Positions 1 to 7,061 are shown, numbered from the stretch's first letter. The stretch is DNA of 14,048 nt from Lachnospiraceae bacterium UBA3711 (GCA_002371345.1 DFHY01000107.1:1-14048), one strand, 5' to 3'. The notes: generated by a model not told the origin, from the letters alone. Numbers and translations are program-made.

Positions 1-75
1 CCCCGTCATTATGGCATACTGTATCACAGATTTGCTTTAGTGAATGAAACCATTAAAGTCAAGAGGAGAGACAGT

Positions 76-1170
76 ATGACATACGGTTTTATCGGCCTGG
101 GCCTCATCGGCGGATCGCTGGCCAGAAATCTTAAGAAAAATGAGCCGGGCTGTACTATTATGGCGCACACCAGGTCACGGGCAACCTGCGGAAAAGCACT
201 TGAGGAGCATCTGATAGATATTATATGCAAGAGCAGCTCCGACGCTCGTTTTTCAGAGTGCGGGATGATCTTTCTGTGCGCCCCCGCGGAGCAGAACATC
301 CGTGCTCTGGAAGAACTGAAGGACGTTGTCTCCAGGGACTGCATACTGACGGACGTAGGTTCGGTCAAAACGCCTATACATGAAGCTGCCGTGAGACTTG
401 GCCTGTCAGCGCAGTTTATAGGCGGACACCCGATGACCGGATCCGAGAAGTCAGGGCTTGAGAACGCCTCGGACCATCTGTTTGAGAATGCTTACTATAT
501 AATCTCACCAACCGACAGTATTCCTGAAGAATGCGTGGAGAAGTTCCGCGAGCTTACCCTGTCGCTCAGGGCGATCCCCTTGATTCTCGATCCGCGCGAG
601 CACGATTTCATCACGGCAGCCATCAGCCACCTGCCTCACGTGATTGCCTCAACGCTGGTCAATACAGTCCACGACCTTGATTCCGAGAAAGGGTACATGA
701 AGGCCATAGCGGCCGGGGGATTCAGGGATATCACCAGGATAGCATCCTCATCTCCTGTTATGTGGGAGTCCATCTGCCTGGAGAACCATGAAAATATCTC
801 TAAGGTCATGGACGAATTTCTGAGCAGGATGATCGAGGCAAGAGACCGTATGTGCAGCGGTGACGGAGGCTTCATCAACAAGATGTTCGAAAAGAGCCGG
901 GATTACCGCAATTCCTTCAGCTTCTCGTCGCCCGGGCCGGTAAAGAGCTCATTCCGCATATACTGCGACATAGTAGACGAGAACGGAGCTATCGCGACGG
1001 TCGCTACGATCCTCGCAGTGAACTCGATATCCATCAAGAACATATCCATCATACATAACAGAGCTTATGAGCAGGGAGCCCTCGCGATCGAGTTCTACAG
1101 AAGAAAGTCAATGGAGAAGGCAGTCAGGCTTCTGCGCCACCATCGCTACACCGTCTGGGAAAACGACTGA
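76..1170 (+). CDS. tyrA: Prephenate dehydrogenase with C-terminal ACT domain (TyrA)
   Basis: TyrA oxidatively decarboxylates prephenate to 4-hydroxyphenylpyruvate with NAD+, the committed step to tyrosine in the cytoplasm. The 364-residue protein opens with a Rossmann dinucleotide fold (GLGLIGGS, residues 7-14). It carries the family signature GHPMTGSE (116/117-124, with H118) and the motif SHLPH (184-188), whose histidines match the catalytic region of known prephenate dehydrogenases. From about residue 291 to the end it reads as an ACT domain (FRIYCDIVDENG, then two strand-helix units), which in this family usually gives tyrosine feedback. I chose ATG 76 because AGAGGAGAG lies about 6 bases upstream and the GxGxxG motif then starts at residue 7, as is normal. 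An in-frame GTG at 40 has no ribosome binding site. It precedes aroA of the same pathway. Arogenate specificity cannot be excluded from sequence alone. Confidence 0.95.
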   Translation: MTYGFIGLGLIGGSLARNLKKNEPGCTIMAHTRSRATCGKALEEHLIDIICKSSSDARFSECGMIFLCAPAEQNIRALEELKDVVSRDCILTDVGSVKTPIHEAAVRLGLSAQFIGGHPMTGSEKSGLENASDHLFENAYYIISPTDSIPEECVEKFRELTLSLRAIPLILDPREHDFITAAISHLPHVIASTLVNTVHDLDSEKGYMKAIAAGGFRDITRIASSSPVMWESICLENHENISKVMDEFLSRMIEARDRMCSGDGGFINKMFEKSRDYRNSFSFSSPGPVKSSFRIYCDIVDENGAIATVATILAVNSISIKNISIIHNRAYEQGALAIEFYRRKSMEKAVRLLRHHRYTVWEND

Positions 1171-1173
1171 GGC

Positions 1174-1261
1174 GCAGCAGTTTCTTTGGCCTCAGAGCCA
1201 TCAATTGCCCGCCTGTAAAATGACCGGATCGAAGCAGTTTCTTTGATCTCAGCTTCATCAA
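1174..1261 (+). repeat. Degenerate 31-bp direct repeat in the tyrA-aroA spacer
   Basis: Two 31-base copies (1174-1204 and 1231-1261, start-to-start 57 bp) match at 25 of 31 positions. They share the core AGCAGTTTCTTT and end in CATCAA. Each can form short hairpins: in copy 1 GAGGC (1169-1173) pairs with GCCTC (1189-1193), and TGGC with GCCA. In copy 2 GATC (1227-1230) pairs with GATC (1245-1248), GAAGC with GCTTC, and TTGAT (1243-1247) with ATCAA (1257-1261). I see no promoter, terminator U-tract or T-box features in the 113-bp spacer. Its function is unknown; it could be a small REP-like or post-transcriptional element between two cotranscribed genes. Confidence 0.7.
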
Positions 1262-1283
1262 GTGTTCAGGGGAAGACGAATAC

Positions 1284-2582
1284 ATGGAAAGAACAATATA
1301 TCCGATGTCAAAGCTTAAAGGTGAGATAACCGTTCCGGGGGACAAATCCATCTCCCACAGGGCCGTGATGTTCGGCTCGATCGCTCAGGGGGACACAAGG
1401 ATCAGTAATTTCCTCTTCAGCGCGGACTGTCTGTCGACAATATCATGTTTCGAGAAGCTCGGCATAGAGTTTGACACGGATCAGGCCGGGCATTCCGTCG
1501 TTGTGCACGGAAAGGGACTCAGAGGACTGAAGGCGCCGTCTGAGACTCTGTTTACAGGCAATTCGGGAACCACCACCAGGCTGATATCAGGCATTCTGTC
1601 AGGTCAGGATTTCGTGTCACGGCTCGACGGCGATTCATCTATCCGCAGGCGGCCGATGAACCGGATCATAACGCCGCTCAGCCGGATGGGCGCCGACATA
1701 ACGTCGGAGACGGGCAACGGCTGCGCTCCTCTTGTGATCTCCCCGTCCACACTGTCAGGGATAGATTACATATCACCCTCATCAAGCGCTCAGGTCAAGT
1801 CATGCATACTACTTGCCGGGCTGTACGCGGAAGGAAAGACATACGTGACGGAGCCGGTTCTTTCCAGAAACCACACAGAGATTATGCTGCCGTGCTTCGG
1901 CGCCGAGATCATTTCCGAAAAGACGGACAGAGGCTGGACCGCGGCGGTAACGCCGCCCTCATCTCTTACAGCGATAGATGTAAATGTTCCCGGGGACATT
2001 TCCTCAGCGGCGTACTTCATCGCCGCGGCTATGATATGTCCCGGCAGCGAGCTCCTTGTCAGGAATGTCGGCATCAACAAAACACGCAGCGGCTTCCTTG
2101 AGGCCGCCATGATGATGGGAGGAAATATACAGATTCTTGACCGCCGGACAGAGGGCGGGGAGATGACGGCTGATATTCTGGTCCGGGCGGGCAGCCTCCA
2201 CGGCGTCACGATCGGAAAAGAACTGATCCCCTCTCTCATTGATGAGATTCCGGTGCTCGCTGTCCTGGCTTCTTATGCTGAAGGAAAAACAGTCATAAAG
2301 GATGCTCAGGAGCTGCGCGTAAAGGAATCCGACAGAATCGAGACGACTACGGCGGCGCTTGGAGCCATGGGAGTTAATATACGGCCAACACAGGACGGCA
2401 TGATCATAGAGGGCGGAGCTCCCGTTCACGGCGCCGCTATAGACAGCTGCATGGACCACAGGATCGCCATGAGCATGGCGGTATGCGCGCTTGCCGCGGA
2501 CGGTCCTGTTACAATAAAAGATGCCGACTGCGTCGGCATCTCCTATCCGTCATTCTATACTGACCTTCAAAGTCTAGCCTGA
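1284..2582 (+). CDS. aroA: 3-phosphoshikimate 1-carboxyvinyltransferase (EPSP synthase), class II type
   Basis: AroA transfers enolpyruvate from PEP to shikimate-3-phosphate, the sixth shikimate-pathway step, leading to chorismate. The 432 residues match the usual family length. Visible motifs are PGDKSISHR (18-26), GNSGTTTRL (92-100), RRRPMNR, SAQVK (168-172), RNHTE (195-199), NKTR (265-268), a probable catalytic Asp in LIDEIPVLAV (D320), ESDR (348-351) and DHRIAMSMAV near the end. GDKS, SAQxK, RxHxE and NxTR are the four motifs that define class II EPSP synthases, the group with low glyphosate sensitivity. ATG 1284 follows AGGGGAAG at a suitable distance. It lies 113 bp after tyrA and is probably cotranscribed with it. 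Its last 63 bp encode the terminator of the opposing operon, and its stop is 5 bp from the pnp stop. Confidence 0.97.
   Translation: MERTIYPMSKLKGEITVPGDKSISHRAVMFGSIAQGDTRISNFLFSADCLSTISCFEKLGIEFDTDQAGHSVVVHGKGLRGLKAPSETLFTGNSGTTTRLISGILSGQDFVSRLDGDSSIRRRPMNRIITPLSRMGADITSETGNGCAPLVISPSTLSGIDYISPSSSAQVKSCILLAGLYAEGKTYVTEPVLSRNHTEIMLPCFGAEIISEKTDRGWTAAVTPPSSLTAIDVNVPGDISSAAYFIAAAMICPGSELLVRNVGINKTRSGFLEAAMMMGGNIQILDRRTEGGEMTADILVRAGSLHGVTIGKELIPSLIDEIPVLAVLASYAEGKTVIKDAQELRVKESDRIETTTAALGAMGVNIRPTQDGMIIEGGAPVHGAAIDSCMDHRIAMSMAVCALAADGPVTIKDADCVGISYPSFYTDLQSLA
2512..2541 (-). terminator. Intrinsic terminator of the leftward operon, inside aroA
   Basis: Read on the minus strand, a perfect 10-bp stem (AGATGCCGAC / GTCGGCATCT) with a 3-base loop is followed by TTTTATTGT, a standard intrinsic terminator shape. 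It begins about 47 bases after the pnp stop and lies fully within the aroA reading frame, where it encodes roughly KDADCVGIS. On the plus strand no U-tract follows, so it should act only on leftward transcripts. Activity is inferred. Confidence 0.8.
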
Positions 2583-2598
2583 ACTATTCAGGCAGACT
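2571..2598. other. Hairpin spanning both stop codons of convergent aroA and pnp
   Basis: AGTCTAGCCTGA (2571-2582) pairs with TCAGGCAGACT (2588-2598) through 11 base pairs with one bulged A. The 5-base loop ACTAT (2583-2587) is exactly the intergenic gap, so the TGA of aroA and the TGA of pnp sit opposite each other at the top of the stem. Neither strand shows a U-tract after it, so it is not a typical intrinsic terminator. It may protect the aroA mRNA 3' end or stall transcription. Confidence 0.6.
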
Positions 2599-4699
2599 GA
2601 TACGGTCCCTGTTTCACATCCTTCATGGAGAAGGACAGTCTGCCCATCTTGTCCTTGCCAAGGCACACAACCGTGACACGGTCTCCAAGCGTCAGAACAT
2701 CCTCTACATGGTTGATCCTGTGTTTCGCTATCTTGGAAATATGAACCATCCCTTCCTTGCCCGGAGCAAACTCTATGAAAGCGCCGAACTCCTTAATGGA
2801 CACGACCGTTCCGGAGAGGATCTGGCCCTCCTCGAAATCCGTAGTTATGATACGGATCATATCAATAGCGGCGTTGATCGCGTCCATATCGGTTCCGCAT
2901 ACATTCACGCTGCCATCCTCATCAATATCGATCTTAGCTCCTGTGCGCGCGACGATTTCATTGATGGTCTTTCCTCTCTGTCCGACGACATCGCCGATCT
3001 TGGCGGGGTCGATCTGAATCTGAACGATCTTAGGAGCGTACGGTGAGAGTTCCTTGCGCGGCTCAGCAATGCACGGCGTCATGACTTCATTGAGAATATA
3101 TTCTCTCGCCTGCTTCGTGCGCGCGATAGCTTCCTCAACGATCGGGCGGGTGAGGCCATGAATCTTGATATCCATCTGAATAGCGGTGATTCCGTCATGG
3201 GTTCCGGCAACCTTGAAGTCCATATCGCCGAAGAAATCCTCAAGGCCCTGGATATCGGTCAGAACAATATAATCGTCATCAGTATCGCCTGTCACAAGAC
3301 CGCAGGAGATTCCTGCAACCTGCTTCTTGATCGGAACGCCGGCAGCCATCAGCGACATGGTTGACGCACAGACGGAAGCCTGTGAAGTGGAGCCGTTTGA
3401 CTCGAATGTCTCCGATACCAGGCGGATCGCGTACGGGAACTCTTCCTTGGACGGAATCACCGGAAGCAAAGCCTTCTCCGCCAGAGCGCCGTGGCCGATC
3501 TCACGTCTTCCCGGCCCTCTCGACGGCTTGGTCTCGCCGACAGAGTATGACGGGAAATTGTACTGATGGATGTAGCGCTTCTCAGTGATATTCTCATCCA
3601 GTCCTTCGACTCTCTGGACCTCAGAGAGCGGGCACAGCGTGGTGACGGTGCAGATCTGCGTCTGTCCGCGCGTAAACATAGCGCTTCCGTGAACTCTCGG
3701 GATAAGGTCCACCTCAGCGGCGAGCGGACGTATCTCATCTATCTTTCTGCCATCCGGTCTCTTGTGATCCTTGAGGATCATCTTACGGACAGTCTTCTTC
3801 TGATACTGATACATCGCGTCCGGAAGATATGCAAGATAATCTTCCCTGCCGGCCCATGCCTCCTCAACTCTCTGAGTCAGCACACGGATGTTGTCCTCTC
3901 TCTCCTGCTTGACATCAGTGAAGACAGCCTTCTCCATCTCCTCGGATGGGACAAGCTCTTTCAAAGCGTCAAAGACTTCTTCCGGAACCGCAAAGGATTC
4001 ATATGCGTGCTTCGGCTTGCCGACTTCGGCGACGATCTTATTGATGAAGTCAATGATCGTCAGGTTGATGTCATGGCACTTGTAGATCGCCTCGATCATC
4101 TTATCTTCTTTGATCTCGTTGGCGCCCGCCTCGATCATGATGACCTTGGTCGCGGTTGATGCGACCGTGAGCTGAAGGTCTCCCTCATCCCACTGCTTCT
4201 GGGACGGGTTGACAATAAACTCACCGTCGATCATGCCCATCTGCGTCATCGCGCAGGGGCCGTCAAACGGAATATCCGAAATACTCGCCGCAATCGAAGA
4301 TCCGAGCATGCCGACAAGCTCAGGACGGCACTCCGGGTCAACGCTCATAACCAGATTGTTAAGGGTCACATCGTTGCGGTAATCCTTCGGGAACAGCGGG
4401 CGCATAGGACGGTCGATCACACGGCAGGTAAGAACCGCGTTCTCGCTGGCCTTTCCCTCTCTCTTGTTGAAGCCGCCTGGCATCTTGCCGACAGCGTAAT
4501 ACTTCTCTTCAAATTCAACGGACAGCGGGAAGAAATCTATGCCTTCCCTCGGCTTCTCTGAAGCGGTGGCAGTACTGAGAACCGTCGTGTCACCGTAATG
4601 CATGAAAGCCGCGCCGTTTGCCTGGGCCGCGACCCTGCCGACGTCAACGCTGAGCGTACGCCCGCCGATCTCCATGGAAAATGTTTTTCCCTTCTGCAT
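2588..4699 (-). CDS. pnp: Polyribonucleotide nucleotidyltransferase (PNPase)
   Basis: PNPase degrades RNA 3' to 5' by phosphorolysis, releasing nucleoside diphosphates, and acts as a trimer in mRNA decay. The 703 residues show the full family layout. RNase PH domain 1 spans about 10-215, a helical linker about 240-305, and RNase PH domain 2 about 320-545 with FTRGQTQ (342-348), YNFPSYSVGET and GDTDDDYIVLTDIQG. The active-site stretch EDFFGDMDFKVAGT supplies D488, D494 and K496. A KH domain follows (about 556-624, GQRG loop 573-576), then an S1 domain (625-695). The start at 4699 follows AAAGGAG by about 13 bases, a long spacing, but no better start fits the conserved N-terminus. It follows rpsO as in many bacteria, is the last gene of the operon and converges on aroA. 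An intrinsic terminator lies just past its stop. Confidence 0.98.
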   Translation of the reverse strand: MQKGKTFSMEIGGRTLSVDVGRVAAQANGAAFMHYGDTTVLSTATASEKPREGIDFFPLSVEFEEKYYAVGKMPGGFNKREGKASENAVLTCRVIDRPMRPLFPKDYRNDVTLNNLVMSVDPECRPELVGMLGSSIAASISDIPFDGPCAMTQMGMIDGEFIVNPSQKQWDEGDLQLTVASTATKVIMIEAGANEIKEDKMIEAIYKCHDINLTIIDFINKIVAEVGKPKHAYESFAVPEEVFDALKELVPSEEMEKAVFTDVKQEREDNIRVLTQRVEEAWAGREDYLAYLPDAMYQYQKKTVRKMILKDHKRPDGRKIDEIRPLAAEVDLIPRVHGSAMFTRGQTQICTVTTLCPLSEVQRVEGLDENITEKRYIHQYNFPSYSVGETKPSRGPGRREIGHGALAEKALLPVIPSKEEFPYAIRLVSETFESNGSTSQASVCASTMSLMAAGVPIKKQVAGISCGLVTGDTDDDYIVLTDIQGLEDFFGDMDFKVAGTHDGITAIQMDIKIHGLTRPIVEEAIARTKQAREYILNEVMTPCIAEPRKELSPYAPKIVQIQIDPAKIGDVVGQRGKTINEIVARTGAKIDIDEDGSVNVCGTDMDAINAAIDMIRIITTDFEEGQILSGTVVSIKEFGAFIEFAPGKEGMVHISKIAKHRINHVEDVLTLGDRVTVVCLGKDKMGRLSFSMKDVKQGPYQSA

Positions 4700-4720
4700 A
4701 TCTTAAGTGATTCTCCTTTC

Positions 4721-4729
4721 AATATAACA
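4721..4729 (-). promoter_or_regulatory. Possible extended -10 element upstream of pnp
   Basis: The minus strand reads TGTTATATT here, the same 9-mer as the extended -10 of the rpsO promoter. No good -35 hexamer stands 16-18 bases upstream, since that position falls in the rpsO-pnp hairpin. It would start transcripts very close to the pnp ribosome binding site. This is a weak candidate only. Confidence 0.25.
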
Positions 4730-4734
4730 GCCAA

Positions 4735-4764
4735 AGCACCCGTCCCAGTATTGGTCCGGGTGCT
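4735..4764 (-). promoter_or_regulatory. Stem-loop in the rpsO-pnp spacer
   Basis: AGCACCCG and CGGGTGCT pair over 8 bp. Inside them a symmetric 2x2 internal loop is followed by a CCA/TGG 3-bp stem and a 4-base loop. On the minus strand it is followed by TTGGCTGTTATATTG, not a clean U-run, so strong termination is unlikely. In other bacteria a hairpin in the same place separates rpsO from pnp and is the entry point for RNase cleavage and PNPase autocontrol. That role here is inferred from position. Confidence 0.6.
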
Positions 4765-4774
4765 GTATGCGGCA

Positions 4775-5041
4775 TTATTTACGAAGTCCGAGTTTCGCGA
4801 TCAGTGAACGGTATCCCTCGATATCGTTCTTCTTGAGATACTCAAGAAGTCCTCTTCTCTTACCGACCATCTTCAGAAGTCCTCTTCTGGAATGATGATC
4901 CTTCGGATTCTCCTTGAGATGCTCTGTGAGCTCGCGGATCCTCTCGGTAAGAACGGCAACCTGAACCTCCGGTGAACCGGTGTCGCCGGGCTGTCTTCCA
5001 TACTCTTCAATAATAGCTGTCTTCTTCTCTTTTGTTATCAT
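4775..5041 (-). CDS. rpsO: 30S ribosomal protein S15
   Basis: S15 binds the central domain of 16S rRNA early in 30S assembly and helps form an intersubunit bridge. The 88 residues are the standard length. The sequence has the hallmark DTGSPEVQVAVLTERI (20-35), DHHSRRGLLKMVGKRRGLL, and the C-terminal YRSLIAKLGLRK. AGGAGG lies 9 bases before ATG 5041. It sits between ribF and pnp with its own promoter and an approximately 85-base leader, which fits the common pattern of S15 repressing its own mRNA. The leader fold is described separately. Confidence 0.98.
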   Translation of the reverse strand: MITKEKKTAIIEEYGRQPGDTGSPEVQVAVLTERIRELTEHLKENPKDHHSRRGLLKMVGKRRGLLEYLKKNDIEGYRSLIAKLGLRK

Positions 5042-5071
5042 GGTTATAATCCTCCTGTAGTAATATATCGC

Positions 5072-5113
5072 CTGCCACGAAGGAGCGGCCGGAGTGATCC
5101 AACTCCCTGGCAG
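5072..5113 (-). promoter_or_regulatory. Structured rpsO leader, candidate S15 autoregulatory site
   Basis: In the 5' untranslated region CTGCCA and TGGCAG (5072-5077 / 5108-5113) close a 42-base element. It contains an inner hairpin, GGAGT / ACTCC (5091-5095 / 5102-5106), and an unpaired GC-rich arm. It ends about 16 bases before the AGGAGG site. S15 mRNAs in several phyla carry unrelated leader folds that bind S15, so position makes a regulatory role likely. Nothing here shows S15 binding directly. Confidence 0.45.
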
Positions 5114-5132
5114 CGGCTAAACCATCCTTGGA

Positions 5133-5161
5133 AATATAACATTATCATCCGGCAGAGTCAA
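5133..5161 (-). promoter_or_regulatory. Sigma-A promoter of rpsO(-pnp)
   Basis: On the minus strand TTGACT (5156-5161) and TATATT (5133-5138) are separated by exactly 17 bases, and TG stands one base before the -10, making an extended -10. The -35 begins 4 bp after the ribF stop. Transcription would start near 5126, giving a leader of about 85 bases before rpsO. No terminator lies between ribF and this site, so rpsO and pnp probably also receive read-through from the upstream operon. Confidence 0.8.
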
Positions 5162-5165
5162 CCCC

Positions 5166-6125
5166 TCATGAATCACGCCTCAATATGTCTTCTGCCTTCA
5201 ATATGTCCCCTGCTATCTGAGCCTTCAGGGCTTCAAGGTCGGGAAATGTTCTCTCAGGCCGGATAAACGCAATCAGGTCTGTCCTGATATCAGCCCCGTA
5301 TATATCTCCGCTGAAGTCAAACAATGTGGTCTCTGCCCTGCGTGTATGTCCTCCGACTGTCGGCCTGACACCTATGTTGGTAATTCCTCTTCTTACCATA
5401 CCCCCGGGAAGATGGGTTACGGAGGCATATACCCCGTCAGGAGGGAGAAGCTTCTCCGTGCCGGGCATTACATTTACCGTAGGATATCCTATACCGGTTC
5501 CGATATGACGGCCGTGAGCGACAGTCCCGCTTACCGGATAAGGCCTTCCGAGCAGCAGTGAGGTGAGTCTCATATCCCCGATCATGACCGCCTGCCTGAC
5601 ACGCGTTGAGCTCACATCCGCTCCGAGTATACGCGCCTTCTCCAGGATATCGGTATGATAGCCGTACTTTCGCCCGAGCACAGAGAGCATGCCGGCATCC
5701 CCCCCGCGCCGGTAGCCGAAGGTATAGTCCGGCCCGACGGTCACATTCCTGGCATGAAGAGTCCCTCGCAGGACATCCGCCGCAAATGCGTCTGCGCTCA
5801 TGGACATAAACTCCCTTGAGAACGGACATTCTATCAGGATATCAATTCCCAGGGATTCAAGGTACTCCCTGCGCTCACTGCGGCTTAGTATCGACCTCTC
5901 CTGCATGTCGATAGCAAAGACTATGCCTGTAAGCTTCTCCTTCCGGGAGAGGTCAGTCACATGGCTTATAAGCTTCGTATGCCCGATATGGACACCGTCA
6001 AACTTGCCGAGCGTCACCGCGCTGAAATGAGCACCGTCAGCAGTACCGCGGTCATACTCCTGCCTGTATTCTTCTAAGCTGTGATATATCTTCAAGCCAG
6101 GTCTCTCTCTTCGAAGGACTGCCAT
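5166..6125 (-). CDS. ribF: Bifunctional riboflavin kinase / FMN adenylyltransferase (RibF)
   Basis: RibF phosphorylates riboflavin to FMN and then adenylates it to FAD. The N-terminal nucleotidyltransferase half shows LGKFDGVHIGH (39-49, HxGH type), VGPDYTFG with RGGD, and SSTRVRQAV (172-180). The C-terminal riboflavin kinase half shows GYPTVNV (213-219), GVYAS, NIGVRPTV (250-257) and ETTLFDFSGDIYG (265-277), with E265 the expected catalytic base. The usual PHP of the TFxPHP segment is replaced by FAIDMQ (70-75), and the His common after the catalytic Glu is Thr. ATG 6125 has no clear ribosome binding site. TTG 6095 (giving MKIYHSLEEY) follows purine-rich GAAGAGAGAGA and would give a typical family N-terminus, so the true protein may be 309 residues. 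It follows truB by 28 bp. Linkage of ribF to truB is common in Firmicutes. Confidence 0.95.
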   Translation of the reverse strand: MAVLRRERPGLKIYHSLEEYRQEYDRGTADGAHFSAVTLGKFDGVHIGHTKLISHVTDLSRKEKLTGIVFAIDMQERSILSRSERREYLESLGIDILIECPFSREFMSMSADAFAADVLRGTLHARNVTVGPDYTFGYRRGGDAGMLSVLGRKYGYHTDILEKARILGADVSSTRVRQAVMIGDMRLTSLLLGRPYPVSGTVAHGRHIGTGIGYPTVNVMPGTEKLLPPDGVYASVTHLPGGMVRRGITNIGVRPTVGGHTRRAETTLFDFSGDIYGADIRTDLIAFIRPERTFPDLEALKAQIAGDILKAEDILRRDS

Positions 6126-6153
6126 TCACTGATACTATAACTACGGCAGTCCC

Positions 6154-7053
6154 TTAAATAAACATCCGGTACGGAACATAACGGCCCTTCTCAGGCTCAT
6201 ACCGGTAGACTGCGGCAAACTCCCCGTCAGAGCGGCACAGGCGGATCATATCTCCGGCGCCGTAAGGGGGAAGCGACAGTTCCGACAGAGCCAGCGGATT
6301 GCCGTTCATGAGCTTCTTCTCTGACGGCACCGAAGGGACGCGGACACGAAGGCAGTCAAGAAACATCTCCTCGACGGGGATGATCCAGTCTCCAATGCGT
6401 CCGTCACCGGCAAGCTCACTGATCCTGTCAAGAGTGATGGCATCGTCAGCCAGGAACCCGCCTGCCCTTGTGCGCGTCAGCTCACACAGAGTTCCTCCGC
6501 ATCCGAGCTTCTGCCCTATGTCGTGGCACAGAGTGCGGATATACGTACCCTTCGAGCAGTCAACGGAGAACTTCACAACCGGAAGCTCCATGCTCTCGAT
6601 AACTATGTTTTTTATGACAACCGTGCTTTTTTTCCGCTCAACAACCTTTCCCTCGCGGGCAAGCTCGTACAGGCGCTTTCCGTTGATCTGTCTGGCTGAA
6701 TACATCGGAGGCAGCTGCTCATATTCTCCGACAAATGACATGACAGCCTCTGCAACAGCCTCCTCGCCGGGAAGATCTGATTCACATCTGGAAATCACGG
6801 TTCCCGTCATATCCTGGGTATCAGTCACAACGCCAAGCAGAAGTCCCGCCCGGTAAGTCTTGTCATGGTCCATGATATATTCGGAAAGGCGGGTCGCGTT
6901 CCCCAGCAGAACAGGAAGGACGCCGACGGCAGCAGGGTCAAGAGTTCCGGCATGGCCTATTTTCTTCTGGCGCAGGATACCTCGAAGCCTGGCGACAACG
7001 TCGTTGCTCGTATATCCGCTCTCTTTGTATACATTCAGAATACCGTTGAACAT
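6154..7053 (-). CDS. truB: tRNA pseudouridine-55 synthase
   Basis: TruB isomerises U55 to pseudouridine in the T-loop of nearly all tRNAs. The 299-residue protein starts with the typical GILNVYKESGYTS and has the catalytic motif GHAGTLDPAAVGVLPV with D39. Further motifs are KTYRAGLLLGVVTDTQD, PMYSARQINGKRLYELAREG and GTYIRTLCHDIGQKLG. The last 60 or so residues form a PUA-like RNA-binding tail. The start at 7053 is the first possible in frame, since an in-frame TGA lies just upstream. The ribosome binding site is unusual: GGTGAT (7062-7067), 8 bases upstream, matches the extended anti-Shine-Dalgarno region instead of the GGAGG core. It lies 60 bp after nrnA, and a 25-codon ORF overlaps its start. 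Confidence 0.97.
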   Translation of the reverse strand: MFNGILNVYKESGYTSNDVVARLRGILRQKKIGHAGTLDPAAVGVLPVLLGNATRLSEYIMDHDKTYRAGLLLGVVTDTQDMTGTVISRCESDLPGEEAVAEAVMSFVGEYEQLPPMYSARQINGKRLYELAREGKVVERKKSTVVIKNIVIESMELPVVKFSVDCSKGTYIRTLCHDIGQKLGCGGTLCELTRTRAGGFLADDAITLDRISELAGDGRIGDWIIPVEEMFLDCLRVRVPSVPSEKKLMNGNPLALSELSLPPYGAGDMIRLCRSDGEFAAVYRYEPEKGRYVPYRMFI

Positions 7054-7061
7054 ACCTTCAA

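Noticed and set aside
1..40. 3' end of a gene upstream of tyrA
   Set aside because: Two frames end in this stretch (TAG 38-40, TGA 45-47) and neither short peptide is recognisable, so no gene end can be chosen.
40..75. GTG start giving 12 extra residues on TyrA
   Set aside because: There is no ribosome binding site before it, and the extension is not part of the Rossmann fold. ATG 76 has a strong site.
1205..1230. Promoter for aroA around TGTAAAAT (1214-1221)
   Set aside because: The -10-like hexamer has no matching -35 at 16-18 bases.
1124..1351. Minus-strand ORF with a repeated KKLLR-like peptide
   Set aside because: The peptide repeat is only the translation of the 31-bp DNA repeat in the tyrA-aroA spacer, and the frame overlaps both genes.
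3566..4159. 197-codon plus-strand ORF opposite pnp
   Set aside because: It is an antisense shadow of the highly conserved pnp frame; the peptide resembles no family and has no clear ribosome binding site.
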